Source: Virgibacillus chiguensis (GTDB taxonomy: Bacteria; Bacillota; Bacilli; Bacillales; Amphibacillaceae). Taken from it: DNA of 64,000 nt. Position 1 is the stretch's first letter, and each line of letters opens with the position of its first letter. The notes below the pieces were generated by a model. That model was not told the origin of the DNA. It did no database searches and saw nothing but the letters and a program-made list of their open reading frames with translations. The stretch is from NCBI RefSeq assembly GCF_900129865.1, contig NZ_FQXD01000006.1, positions 186,001 to 250,000 of the forward strand, given 5' to 3'. The position numbers and the translations under genes were made by a program. Shown here piece by piece: positions 18,353-28,122 of this stretch.

Positions 18353-19810
18353 ATGTCATTTAAAAAATTGCCAAGTCAATATATTAACGGCGTGTGGAAA
18401 GAGGGGGCTTCTCCCCTTATTATGGAAAACAAAAACCCTTATAATGGCGACCTTCTCGCCACATATCGTGCAGGCAGTAAAAAAGATTTGGATGATGCTT
18501 ATCAAGCTGCAAATGCGGCACAGAAACAATGGGAAAAAAACAACCCTGTTACTAAGCGCGAGGTGTTTGAAAACGCAGTTCAATATATAAACGATAACTA
18601 TGAATCCATTGTTAAAATAATCATAGAAGAGATTGGTGGGACAAGGTTAAAAGCAGAATTTGAAATAGGACTTGTAACCAACATCATAAAAGAAGCTACC
18701 ACATTTCCTTTTCGAATGGATGGGAAAATCTTAACCTCCCCTATCGATGATAAGGAAAATAGAGTTTACCGTGTTCCTGTAGGTGTTGTTGGCGTAATCA
18801 GCCCATTCAATTTTCCATTTTTCTTATCCATGAAATCAGTAGCAACAGCATTGGCAACTGGTAATGGAGTTGTGCTAAAACCCCATGAACATACACCAAT
18901 TACTGGTGGAACAATGATTGCATCTATTTTTGAACATGCTGGATTACCAAAAGGTCTACTCAATGTAATCACAACAGAAATTTCGGAAATCGGGGATGAC
19001 TTTGTTGCACACCCTATCCCTCGATCTATTTCTTTTACCGGTTCTACAAAGGTTGGGAAACATATCGGTGCCATTGCAGGAAAACATTTAAAGGATGCAC
19101 ACTTAGAATTAGGAGGAAATAGTGCATTCATAGTATTAGAAGACGCGGACATTGATTTAGCAGTAAGTGCTGCTGTATTTAGTCGTTTTACACACCAAGG
19201 GCAAATTTGCATGTCTGCGAATCGCTTAATTATACATGAAGCAGTTTATAACGAATTTATTGAAAAATATGTAGCGAAAGTAGCTACATTACCGTGCGGA
19301 GATCCCAAAGATCCAAACACCATTATTGGGCCGTTAATTAATCAACAGCAAGTAGAGACAACGAAAGCTTTCATTACTAAAGCAATAGAAGAAGGAGCCA
19401 AGCCTATTCTTCAAGGAAAAATAGAAGGAAATGTAATAGAACCTGTGATCTTCACAGATGTGACTCCTTCTATGTCTATAGCAAAAGAAGAAGTATTTGC
19501 CCCTGTCGTGTCGATTTTACAAGCATCAAACGACGAAGAAGCCATTTCTATTGCAAATGATACCTTATATGGTCTAAGTGGAGCTATTCATACAAGAGAC
19601 GTTGAGCGTGGTGCAGAGCTTGCAAAGCAATTAGATACAGGTATGATCCACATTAATGACGGGACCATTAACGACGAGCCTCATGTCGCATTTGGGGGAA
19701 TGAAAAATTCAGGTTTAGGACGTTTAAATGGGGAATGGAGCTTAGATGCCTTTACTACTTTTAAATGGATTAGCGTTCAGCACAAGGCTAGAAACTATCC
19801 ATATAGTTAA
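18353..19810 (+). CDS. Aldehyde dehydrogenase, YfmT/vanillin dehydrogenase-like
   Basis: A 485-residue NAD(P)-dependent aldehyde dehydrogenase, the same length as B. subtilis YfmT, which oxidises vanillin and related aromatic aldehydes. The catalytic Glu in HLELGGNSAF, the Cys in HQGQICMSANR and the substrate-binding SPFNFPFFLS segment are present. GGAGGGG precedes the ATG. It is in one operon with the soluble chemoreceptor and ends at a terminator (19841-19870). The aldehyde used here cannot be fixed from sequence. Confidence 0.88.
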   Translation: MSFKKLPSQYINGVWKEGASPLIMENKNPYNGDLLATYRAGSKKDLDDAYQAANAAQKQWEKNNPVTKREVFENAVQYINDNYESIVKIIIEEIGGTRLKAEFEIGLVTNIIKEATTFPFRMDGKILTSPIDDKENRVYRVPVGVVGVISPFNFPFFLSMKSVATALATGNGVVLKPHEHTPITGGTMIASIFEHAGLPKGLLNVITTEISEIGDDFVAHPIPRSISFTGSTKVGKHIGAIAGKHLKDAHLELGGNSAFIVLEDADIDLAVSAAVFSRFTHQGQICMSANRLIIHEAVYNEFIEKYVAKVATLPCGDPKDPNTIIGPLINQQQVETTKAFITKAIEEGAKPILQGKIEGNVIEPVIFTDVTPSMSIAKEEVFAPVVSILQASNDEEAISIANDTLYGLSGAIHTRDVERGAELAKQLDTGMIHINDGTINDEPHVAFGGMKNSGLGRLNGEWSLDAFTTFKWISVQHKARNYPYS

Positions 19811-19840
19811 AACTCGCATGTTGAACAACCTATAGTATAA

Positions 19841-19872
19841 AAAACTGCACCCAATGGGGTACAGTTTTTTTA
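19841..19872 (+). terminator. Terminator of the chemoreceptor/dehydrogenase operon
   Basis: AAAACTGCACCC, a 3-4 nt loop and GGGTACAGTTTT form a stem with one mismatch, followed by a T-run. Confidence 0.8.
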
Positions 19873-19930
19873 TATTTTTGAGCCGCAATAGTCACGGACT
19901 AGCTAAAAAAAGATATAATGTCTTTCATTC

Positions 19931-22378
19931 TCATTCTGCAAACAGTTTAGAAATATAAGAAAGCAATTGTTTTGCTAAAATTGTAGGATTGTATATATAA
20001 GATGGACCGCTAGGATTCACATCTAGGACATAAATTTTTCTCAAATCGTTCATCGATAAGCTAATAGCTACTTCAGACATACTTTCTTGATACGTGTTTT
20101 TTAAAGTAGTAGCAACATTTTTAGCAATAGCTATAAGCTCTGATTCCAATAACTTTACCTCTTGATCATCGTATTTTCCTGTTAAATACTCCAGCATATC
20201 TTGCCTGTGAACAGTCGGATGGCTTTCTGCTTCAAAATTTTTCGTTTTGACATATCCACTTATGAAATCCCAATCTTCCATTCCCTTGTTCATTAAATGA
20301 AGATGTATAGAAACCAAATTATCTCTATTGTCGAAATCTGTAATACGTGGATCAACTTGGACAACATAGCTTCTTTCCTCTAATAATTCCTTTAGTTTAT
20401 TTGTCAAAGGAAGTTGACTATACACTGTTTTTCTTTTTCCATGAACAAGCAAATATTTACCATGTTCAAGTTCCTTTATAACATGTTCATCATTTAATGC
20501 CCCAACTTCAGGCTTTAGTGCAACCTGCTGATGGGTCTCTAACATTCTAAAAATATCTCTCGTTCTCTTTACTTGTTGGAAAGGTAACATATACTCCCTG
20601 TCTGCTAGAAGGTTATATAATTCAGATCGTTCGATAAGATCATTCCAATTATTAGTAAAACTTGCTTTCTCAGATAATTCTTCATACAGCCATTGCATCT
20701 GTTTACTATTTCTCATCTTCAATCTATCAAACACGATGTCAGGATACTCGATTATTTTAGCAGTCCACTCCCCACCCTCTAATACATAACCGCGGATAAC
20801 TCTTTCATATTCATCAACATCCTTGGGACTAAATACATAAAAATAAAATTCTTTTTGTTCTGCCAGCTTTGCAAATTCCTCGGTTAATTCATCTCGAACA
20901 TGTTTTCCTACTAACATACCTATTGTAGTTTTTCCATTCGTTGACGCATTGGAGATATTGGTAACACTGGAATTAAACCGTTGCTGAAGTATCCGATCAG
21001 AACGAAATATACCGTTTTTAGCAAGGTATTTCGCATAGGCTATTGTATTAACTGCTCGTTTTTCTTCGTGATAGGCAGTTTGCGGTCCATTATTCGCTTC
21101 ATGCATCCAGTATCTACCATTTTCATCAATGGCAAAATCCAATCCAAGCTCATCTAATGCAAAGTTGTATAATTTATCTAAATGGCTCGCTACTTCTAAG
21201 GAGAGTTGCAAAATATCATGTGCGTACTTTTCTCCAAGTTCCCCGTACTCATGAAGTAAAAATGTATGAAAGTCTTCTACTCTTCCTTCTGTAGCAACAT
21301 TACTTAAATTACTTTTTCTATTTCCAACACGCGGGTATATGTGAGTAATTATCCAATCCCCTTGTCCATTCTTTTGGACGTGAGAGCGAATATGATACGG
21401 TTCATCATCTTTCGTACGTGTATGAATATACCGTTGAATAATAAAACTACCTTTTTTTCTTAAAATATGCTCTTGCAACCATTTTGAAAACACATCTTGA
21501 TTTAAAATTTTTTCTTTTTTATGCTCCATTAAAATGTAACGGTTACCTTTTTTGGTAACAAAGAAAATATTTTCCCCGCGGTTACTTAATAGTGATTTAA
21601 ACACTACTTTATTATTTTCTTGTAAAAAGTCAAAAACATCACTTTCCTTTTGACAAAGTCTAAACGGAACGAGTAAATCAGCATATTTACGGTACTTAAC
21701 CATTCGTTTAGGCAAAGAAAATTTGTTACCTACATGATAGCTTGTAAAAGGGATTTTCCGTCTTAATTCCCTTTCGACATGGGAAGGTCTAATTGTTCCT
21801 ATATTATTAATGACATCTGGAAAAGGAGCAGTTATTCTCTCCCAGTTTCCATTTACATATGTATCAGCTTCTACCTCATTATTCTTTAGGTCGACATCTG
21901 TTTCTGTAAAGAATAGTAAACGGGCATGTTGTTGTTGACTTTCTTTAACTAAAGCTTGAAGCCTTGGTTGAGGTAAGAACTTTACAGGATTCGCCTGTGG
22001 GGAGAAGACACCAATTGTATACACTTTTTCAGCTTTATTTTGCCCATCTATTTCTTCCATATAGGATAACATTCTCTTTAGAAGTGGCAAAAATGAAAAT
22101 TGAAGTACTTCTGTAATCTTAATGAATTTATTTGCTTCCAATAATTGAGCGACTTGCAATAGATAGTTTTCTAATTTACGCTTGTCATCTCGTAAAAACT
22201 CGTCATTCTCAAACGTCTTACTTACGGATTGTACACCTTCCACAATAGAACTAAATATAAAGATTGCCTGATGGCTTTCCTCTTGCTTTACTAACTGATA
22301 AAAATATTCTGTTGCCTCAACAATGGTATGTAATATGTTGTTCGCTTGTGATAGCTGCTTTTGCGATATTGCCTCCAT
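19931..22378 (-). CDS. Tandem YheC/YheD-family protein (spore coat-associated, ATP-grasp-like)
   Basis: An 815-residue protein with an all-helical N-terminal part (about 1-115) and two successive YheC/YheD-type units (about 117-460 and 478-815). The first keeps ATP-grasp-like features: FKSLLSNRG, and LGLDFAIDENGRYW followed by HEANNGPQ, which supplies Asp/Glu/Asn for metal-ATP binding. The second is more divergent (VALKPEVGAL, VLDVNPSGPS). B. subtilis has YheC and YheD as separate 363- and 453-residue spore coat-associated proteins; here both lie in one chain. A role in the spore outer layers is inferred. It lies just downstream of jetD on the same strand. Confidence 0.82.
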   Translation of the reverse strand: MEAISQKQLSQANNILHTIVEATEYFYQLVKQEESHQAIFIFSSIVEGVQSVSKTFENDEFLRDDKRKLENYLLQVAQLLEANKFIKITEVLQFSFLPLLKRMLSYMEEIDGQNKAEKVYTIGVFSPQANPVKFLPQPRLQALVKESQQQHARLLFFTETDVDLKNNEVEADTYVNGNWERITAPFPDVINNIGTIRPSHVERELRRKIPFTSYHVGNKFSLPKRMVKYRKYADLLVPFRLCQKESDVFDFLQENNKVVFKSLLSNRGENIFFVTKKGNRYILMEHKKEKILNQDVFSKWLQEHILRKKGSFIIQRYIHTRTKDDEPYHIRSHVQKNGQGDWIITHIYPRVGNRKSNLSNVATEGRVEDFHTFLLHEYGELGEKYAHDILQLSLEVASHLDKLYNFALDELGLDFAIDENGRYWMHEANNGPQTAYHEEKRAVNTIAYAKYLAKNGIFRSDRILQQRFNSSVTNISNASTNGKTTIGMLVGKHVRDELTEEFAKLAEQKEFYFYVFSPKDVDEYERVIRGYVLEGGEWTAKIIEYPDIVFDRLKMRNSKQMQWLYEELSEKASFTNNWNDLIERSELYNLLADREYMLPFQQVKRTRDIFRMLETHQQVALKPEVGALNDEHVIKELEHGKYLLVHGKRKTVYSQLPLTNKLKELLEERSYVVQVDPRITDFDNRDNLVSIHLHLMNKGMEDWDFISGYVKTKNFEAESHPTVHRQDMLEYLTGKYDDQEVKLLESELIAIAKNVATTLKNTYQESMSEVAISLSMNDLRKIYVLDVNPSGPSYIYNPTILAKQLLSYISKLFAE

Positions 22379-22506
22379 ATGAACACTCCTAAGGGTTTAA
22401 AAACTCTTCTTTATTGTTATTATCGGATCAAAATAGAAGTAGTTTGAGAAAATATTTGGATTTTTAATGCAGAGCACATCAGATTTGTTCCAACTTCCCC
22501 GCCTCT

Positions 22507-23796
22507 TCATTTATTTTTAATGTCCTGGATCATATCTTTTACTAGCGCTTCTTGATAGCCTGCTTTTTTCATTCGTTTCATTTCTTTTACAAGTGGCAAT
22601 AGCGTAGTGTGTTCCATGCGCTCTAGTTTTTTTAATCGTTCTTTATCGATTGGTTTCACAGGATTACTTTTATGATATGCCGCTACATCCATTTGCCATA
22701 GACGCAACTGGGGTGCATAACGATGTAATAATCTTTCCGCCATTCCCACTCCTTCTGGATCAAAATCACTCGCATAATGAATGATACAATCTTCCTTTGC
22801 TAGTAAATCGAATACGATCCACGCTGCTAGCTTAAATTGTCCATTCGTACTAATTATTGGTGTGCTTGGTAACACATCCAATAAAGCAGAACATACACCA
22901 GAATTTTCTACTACCCATACATGCTTACCACTTGCAGGGAACATTCTATCTATAGATAACAGATCTCGCAATGGTACATTTTGTACGCTATTCATTTCCA
23001 CAGCTGCTTGCCATACTGGATGTAGCATTCCTTCTTTCGTTTGAGCTTGTAAGCCTGAACAAGTAACAAAATTCAAGAGATCATCACGATAAATGCCATA
23101 CATTCGTAACAGCTCATTAATCGACTCTGTTGTTTGTGGTACTTCATTATTAGGCCAAGTAGGATGGTAAAAAGTTAGCACCTCCAGAAGCAACTTCCCT
23201 AAATCTGTATGAATGTCAAAAGCGTGAGGATCAGCAGTTATCCGTTGGCTAAACATAGGTAAACGTTCAGGTGTAGAAGGGAGCTGTTCTCTTGCTTTCG
23301 CTACTTGCTTTATTAAATAATGAAAGTACGTAAAATCCTTTTCCACTATACGAGTTATCCACCTTTTTTCTTTTGTTACAGATTGTATATAACGAAACCA
23401 GTCCTTAAGTGACGGGTAAGACCTTTCTAACTCTTGTAAAAGAGATCTGAGTTGTTGTTGTTCTATTTCCTTACGTTGTTTCTTAGAGATTATTTCCTCA
23501 TCAAAATAATTGTCTAATAGTTGCTTTAACCCTATTGCAGCAAATTTTGTTTCTTGTAATTGCTTTTCAAATTGCACAACATGAATCACCCCCTTCTTCA
23601 CTAGCGCTTGTTTTGTCGTACCATAAAAACGTGCAATTACTTCTAATTCATGCGCAGAAAATAGTCGAACCGGTACTGTCCCCCCGATTCGGCCTAGTGA
23701 TTCATATTTTTTTCGAAACTGTTGGAATAACTTATCGTATGCCTCTTCACTTTTAAAAAATGAACAAGCTGCTTTTAAAATAGCTTCCGTTTTCAT
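22507..23796 (-). CDS. jetD: Wadjet type III JetD (TIGR02679; DUF3323/DUF2399, Toprim nuclease subunit)
   Basis: A 429-residue protein of the TIGR02679 family. The N-terminal DUF3323 region is followed by a DUF2399 Toprim-like domain with Glu297 in VVENSGV and the Asp344-x-Asp346 pair in SDFDPEG, the metal ligands expected for the DNA-cleaving subunit of Wadjet. JetD cuts circular DNA recognised by the JetABC loop-extruding motor. The ATG at 23796 has only a weak ribosome site; its ATGA overlaps the stop of a small ORF (23793-24011). It is separated from jetC by 174 bp containing a terminator-like hairpin, so expression may be uncoupled from jetABC. Confidence 0.9.
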   Translation of the reverse strand: MKTEAILKAACSFFKSEEAYDKLFQQFRKKYESLGRIGGTVPVRLFSAHELEVIARFYGTTKQALVKKGVIHVVQFEKQLQETKFAAIGLKQLLDNYFDEEIISKKQRKEIEQQQLRSLLQELERSYPSLKDWFRYIQSVTKEKRWITRIVEKDFTYFHYLIKQVAKAREQLPSTPERLPMFSQRITADPHAFDIHTDLGKLLLEVLTFYHPTWPNNEVPQTTESINELLRMYGIYRDDLLNFVTCSGLQAQTKEGMLHPVWQAAVEMNSVQNVPLRDLLSIDRMFPASGKHVWVVENSGVCSALLDVLPSTPIISTNGQFKLAAWIVFDLLAKEDCIIHYASDFDPEGVGMAERLLHRYAPQLRLWQMDVAAYHKSNPVKPIDKERLKKLERMEHTTLLPLVKEMKRMKKAGYQEALVKDMIQDIKNK

Positions 23797-23900
23797 ATGT
23801 TGTACACCACTTTCTTACATTTCTTGTAATTACCTTGGTTATTCCTATGTGTGGCAACAATCCACCGACTAGAAAGTCGATAATAATTTCCTTGATAAAA

Positions 23901-23931
23901 AAGAAAAAGGAGCGTTCGGTTAAAAAGCTCC
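23901..23931 (-). terminator. Terminator-like hairpin between jetC and jetD
   Basis: Minus strand: GGAGC (23927-23931), 13 nt loop, GCTCC (23909-23913), then TTTTTCTTTTTT. It lies 40 bp after jetC and over 100 bp before jetD. The stem is short, so partial read-through is likely. Confidence 0.55.
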
Positions 23932-23970
23932 CTCTTCACTGCAAACAACGGGTTCTCCCCATCTTCATCC

Positions 23971-26900
23971 CTATACATGTAACGTAGTTGTTTTTTCTTC
24001 TTCTGTATCATTTATAACTAATGAGCGCCTATTCCCGTCCCAATGGTAACGAATAACGGTTACAAAGTCTTGGTTTTTGGGACGAACGAGCTCATAGATG
24101 GCGAGATTAGATATTGTTTCATAATCTCCCCAAAGCACCTGAGAGTTCATCATATAGTTAAAACCTAATTCTTCAACTAAACGAAACATGACGCTAATAT
24201 TAGCTTCGTCCACACCTGCAAAAGCTTCATCTAATGAGATAATATAAGGCGCTGTATTGGCAGCTTCTTTATATCTGGAATAACAAGCTGTAAATAATGG
24301 AATATACATCGCCATCGCCTTTTCTCCACCACTAAATTGATAAAACGCATGGTTAGAAAGCTCTCTTTTCGGTTCGCCTTTTCGTTTGTAAGATAATACA
24401 AACGAAAACCAGTTACGATAATCTAAGACATCTTTTAATACTTGTAAAAGCGTACTTCCTTCGCCTTTTATTTCAACTAGTTCTTTTGCTCTAGCAATTC
24501 TTGATCGAAAGTGATCCATTACTTTTAGCATATCTGTTTCTTTCAATAACCTAGAATCACGACGCAATAAATCGACTAACTCTTTTGTATCCAGTTCCGC
24601 TTCTGATTCTGCTGTACGAGGTTTCCATTTAATTGAAAAAGATAACCCTGAGGAAGAGTCGCTTTCTGCCATCAGCTTGTCCATTTTTTCCGTCCATTGC
24701 TGTGCTCTACTTATACGGCTTCTCAGTTTTTTGCCAACAGAATCAAATAGGATTTCCTCATATAACTTGCGATCCTGATCGTCCAATAAATGCTGTTGTT
24801 GCAACCGATCCTCTTCTAGTTTCTCACTTACAACATACGGGTCAACTCGTTTCCCTTGATAATCAAGTTGGATGAGTCGCCTTGTAGCTTTCTCCTTCCA
24901 ATATTGAATTTTTAACAGTTGTTCATCGGTCCAATCATGATCCATCCAAGGGTAATTTTCGGCTTGAACTTGTACATCCGACATACGATACTCCATTAAA
25001 TTAGAATGCTGCTCGTAATATACACTTGTTAATTGACCTTCAATCGTCGTTAAATTCTTTTCTTTTAACCAATGCTTATAATTTTGGAGAATCCATTTTG
25101 CACAAACCTCATTCGTTTCATAGGACGCAGGAAAAGCGATGAATTGATATTTCATCTCTTTAACAAAGGTATCTTCCCAAGCTTCCATCATCTTTTCTAA
25201 AAATGTGAGTTGCTGTTTTCCTACTTGAATTTGTTGCTGAAGCATATCACGTGTCGCTTCTTTCTTAGGAATACTCGCTTGATTATCAAGATATTCTTTC
25301 CCTATCTCTTGCAACGATTGCTGCACTTCGCGGATTTGCTTCCGAACATCTGCTACACCGTGCATATCCAATTGTTGTTCAATCTGTTTTATGTTGCCAG
25401 CTACTTTTGCCTTTTTATCAGCTAATACATTGAGCTCTCCATTTAATTCATCTACTTCAGCTATCATTTGACTTAAACGATCTTTAGCCTGAAAAATACT
25501 TTCTTGTTGTAGTAAAAAGGTTTTATGAGACGTAACTAGTGAGCTTAGCGTCTTCTCGTATTGACGCATTTCTTGCTTCGCTTCTATATAGCCTTCTAGA
25601 GAAAAGGTAATATTTAAGTCTCTTGTTTTTTGATCAAGGATACGTTTTTTCTCTTGGTAATTTCGATTCGTTCCTTGCATCTCCGTATCCATTCGTTCTA
25701 ATTCTTTTTGCAGTTGCTGTCGTTCAAACTGCTTTTCTTTCATTTTTGTATAACTTACTTGTAAATCTTTTTCGTCAGGGAATCGATCCATAGCTACTTG
25801 TGCTTTAGCAACACTTTTTTCCGAATCGCTTATCTTTGTTTCCAGTTCTTGCATTTGCTGCTGTAAATCTTGTATCTCTTTTTCAATTTGCGCTATCATT
25901 TCCTCTCGGTAACGTTTACGGGCATTTTTCCCAATATAACGAACGACATCTACAGGTTCCGTATGTCCCTCCAGCAATCCTATTCGATACTTTCCGTCTT
26001 CACTGATACTAAAACTTCCCGTTTCTAGTTGTTCTTCAAATACGATACTGCGAAGCACATCATCTACTAATTGTTCCGATACCGATTGCTCATGATCAAT
26101 ATCAGGCTTTAAATAGTCAGCAAGTGTATGAGCCATCATTTGTGGGTTAGGCTGAATAATACGGTCATGATGTAATGGTGTTCCGTGCTCTGCAATTAAA
26201 CTATTTAGTATACCAGCATCTAGTAGAATAGCCTCCAATTGTTTACACATTTCTTCCGGTACATGATCTTGAAATTCAACCACTTCATAGAAAGGAGCAA
26301 ATGCATATTGATTGTCTTTTAACTTTTCTCTTGCTTGTTTCGTTTTTTCTTTCTGATGAGGTGGTTCAGGATCACGTTTGTTTTGCCACATTGCTCTTTC
26401 TATTTCTTTTTCTTGTAATGCATCCTGTATAAGCGACAAATTTCCTTTGTACGTTGCAATGCGTTCGTTTTTTTCCATCTGATAAGCGGTGCTTCTTTGT
26501 ACATACAATTGACGTATATCTTCAAACGTATTTTCTTCATAAAGCTGTTCCATCTCTCGAGCTGTCTTTTGTAATGTTTCCTCTTCTATCGCCAAAAAGT
26601 CATTTGCTTCTGCCCACTGATAGATGTCGGAAAGTTTTTTCTGCTTATCCTCTTCAAATACATTTTGCCAATCTTTTTCTTCTTGGCGAACGGTATCCAA
26701 CTGCAGCGACGAGTCAGCTAAGCGCTTTTGAAATTCTACCAGCTGTTTTTTTAATTGTTCGTACGTACGAACTTCTTCTGTAATCGTATCTAATAATTGA
26801 TAATGTGTTTCTGCTTCTTGTCGCCACACAGTAAAATTAAATGCTCTCGTCTCGTACCGTTTAAAATCCTGTTCGTTCACTTCATGCTGTAAAAAAGAGG

Positions 26901-28122
26901 CTGCTTCTGCTGCAAGCTGTAAATCTTCTAGTGCATCTTTTATTTCTTCTTTCACAACTTCATTTTCTGCTTCTAATGCAGTAATTTTATCTCCTGTTTG
27001 CAATTCCAAACGTTTTTTTTCGGAGACATGATTCTGTTTACGCGCTACATCTGCATGGATCTCTTCTAAAACCTGTTGCTCATGTGTTAAATCCTTTTCT
27101 AGATTCCACACCTTATGATGACGCAACCGTTCTTCTTTCTTTTCGAGTATGTCTTTTTCTTGTTGTAATATTCTATTTCGTTCGTGAAGCTGGCTAATTT
27201 CTGTTTCTAACTGCCCTTCTACTTGCTCTTTCTCTTTCATTTCATTCATTTTCTTCGCAGATTGCTTCTTCGTATCCATATACTCATGAGCAGCAGCGGT
27301 AATCATATACGTATTGTAATCATCATAACGGTTAATTAATTTGTTTAAGGCTTGCTGCTCGCGCTCTAATTGTTCAATTTGTTGCTTTGTTTGATCCATA
27401 TGCTCAATCGTATCCGATAAATGGCGTAAGTCTTCATCCGTTAACGGCGGTAATGCTGCTTCTAATATTTCATAAATAACGGTTGGCTTAAAATCCTTAG
27501 ACAGCTTCGGACTTCGTAATTGAATTAATAGTTTAATTAAATCTTCAAATGCATCGATTTCTTCAAAACCGAATATATATTTATTAACAAGTTGCATATA
27601 CTCCGTTTGCGTACGCACAACATGTCCACCCTCACCTACTCGATTTTCCAACTGCACACGAGAAAGCGGGATTTGTTGTGTTTCGCCAGCATGGCGTTCC
27701 GTTTCATATAAAAATATATCTTCATTTATACGTCGATTATCCGTGATTACAAAATACCATGTATTCATGGATTTATGCCTGCGAGCTTGCATACCTATGC
27801 CTGTAGTAATGTATTGACCTGTATTTTTTCGTTTATATTCAATAAATAAATAACCCGTACGTTCATCTCGGTCGACGATATCTTTTTCTCCAAGCAAATA
27901 ATCTTCCATCTTGCGCGCTTTCGATCCAAATGGATCTAGTCGATCTGGGGACTTTTTTCCATCTAATAAAACGGGTAAAATACTTTGCATGGTCACTGAT
28001 TTCCCTGAACCGTTACTACCGCGAAGCAAAAGCTTTCCATCTGCAAATTGAAAAATTTCATCATCATAATACCAGAAGTTCAATAAGCCTGCCCGATGTA
28101 ATTCCCATTTATTTTTGCTCAT
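23971..28122 (-). CDS. jetC: Wadjet type III JetC (TIGR02680, SMC-like ATPase)
   Basis: A 1383-residue SMC/MukB-like ATPase and motor of the Wadjet complex. Walker A is RGSNGSGKS at about 34-42, coiled coils flank a central hinge-like region (about 260-1150), the ABC signature FSGGEKAMAM starts at about 1263 and Walker B YIISLDEAF lies at about 1293-1301. Head engagement with ATP would drive DNA loop extrusion on plasmids. The ORF extends upstream to 28173, but the ATG at 28122 has GAAGGGAT before it and begins the family-typical NKWELHRAGLLNFWYY. It overlaps jetB by 14 bp, so the two are translationally coupled. Confidence 0.93.
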   Translation of the reverse strand: MSKNKWELHRAGLLNFWYYDDEIFQFADGKLLLRGSNGSGKSVTMQSILPVLLDGKKSPDRLDPFGSKARKMEDYLLGEKDIVDRDERTGYLFIEYKRKNTGQYITTGIGMQARRHKSMNTWYFVITDNRRINEDIFLYETERHAGETQQIPLSRVQLENRVGEGGHVVRTQTEYMQLVNKYIFGFEEIDAFEDLIKLLIQLRSPKLSKDFKPTVIYEILEAALPPLTDEDLRHLSDTIEHMDQTKQQIEQLEREQQALNKLINRYDDYNTYMITAAAHEYMDTKKQSAKKMNEMKEKEQVEGQLETEISQLHERNRILQQEKDILEKKEERLRHHKVWNLEKDLTHEQQVLEEIHADVARKQNHVSEKKRLELQTGDKITALEAENEVVKEEIKDALEDLQLAAEAASFLQHEVNEQDFKRYETRAFNFTVWRQEAETHYQLLDTITEEVRTYEQLKKQLVEFQKRLADSSLQLDTVRQEEKDWQNVFEEDKQKKLSDIYQWAEANDFLAIEEETLQKTAREMEQLYEENTFEDIRQLYVQRSTAYQMEKNERIATYKGNLSLIQDALQEKEIERAMWQNKRDPEPPHQKEKTKQAREKLKDNQYAFAPFYEVVEFQDHVPEEMCKQLEAILLDAGILNSLIAEHGTPLHHDRIIQPNPQMMAHTLADYLKPDIDHEQSVSEQLVDDVLRSIVFEEQLETGSFSISEDGKYRIGLLEGHTEPVDVVRYIGKNARKRYREEMIAQIEKEIQDLQQQMQELETKISDSEKSVAKAQVAMDRFPDEKDLQVSYTKMKEKQFERQQLQKELERMDTEMQGTNRNYQEKKRILDQKTRDLNITFSLEGYIEAKQEMRQYEKTLSSLVTSHKTFLLQQESIFQAKDRLSQMIAEVDELNGELNVLADKKAKVAGNIKQIEQQLDMHGVADVRKQIREVQQSLQEIGKEYLDNQASIPKKEATRDMLQQQIQVGKQQLTFLEKMMEAWEDTFVKEMKYQFIAFPASYETNEVCAKWILQNYKHWLKEKNLTTIEGQLTSVYYEQHSNLMEYRMSDVQVQAENYPWMDHDWTDEQLLKIQYWKEKATRRLIQLDYQGKRVDPYVVSEKLEEDRLQQQHLLDDQDRKLYEEILFDSVGKKLRSRISRAQQWTEKMDKLMAESDSSSGLSFSIKWKPRTAESEAELDTKELVDLLRRDSRLLKETDMLKVMDHFRSRIARAKELVEIKGEGSTLLQVLKDVLDYRNWFSFVLSYKRKGEPKRELSNHAFYQFSGGEKAMAMYIPLFTACYSRYKEAANTAPYIISLDEAFAGVDEANISVMFRLVEELGFNYMMNSQVLWGDYETISNLAIYELVRPKNQDFVTVIRYHWDGNRRSLVINDTEEEKTTTLHV

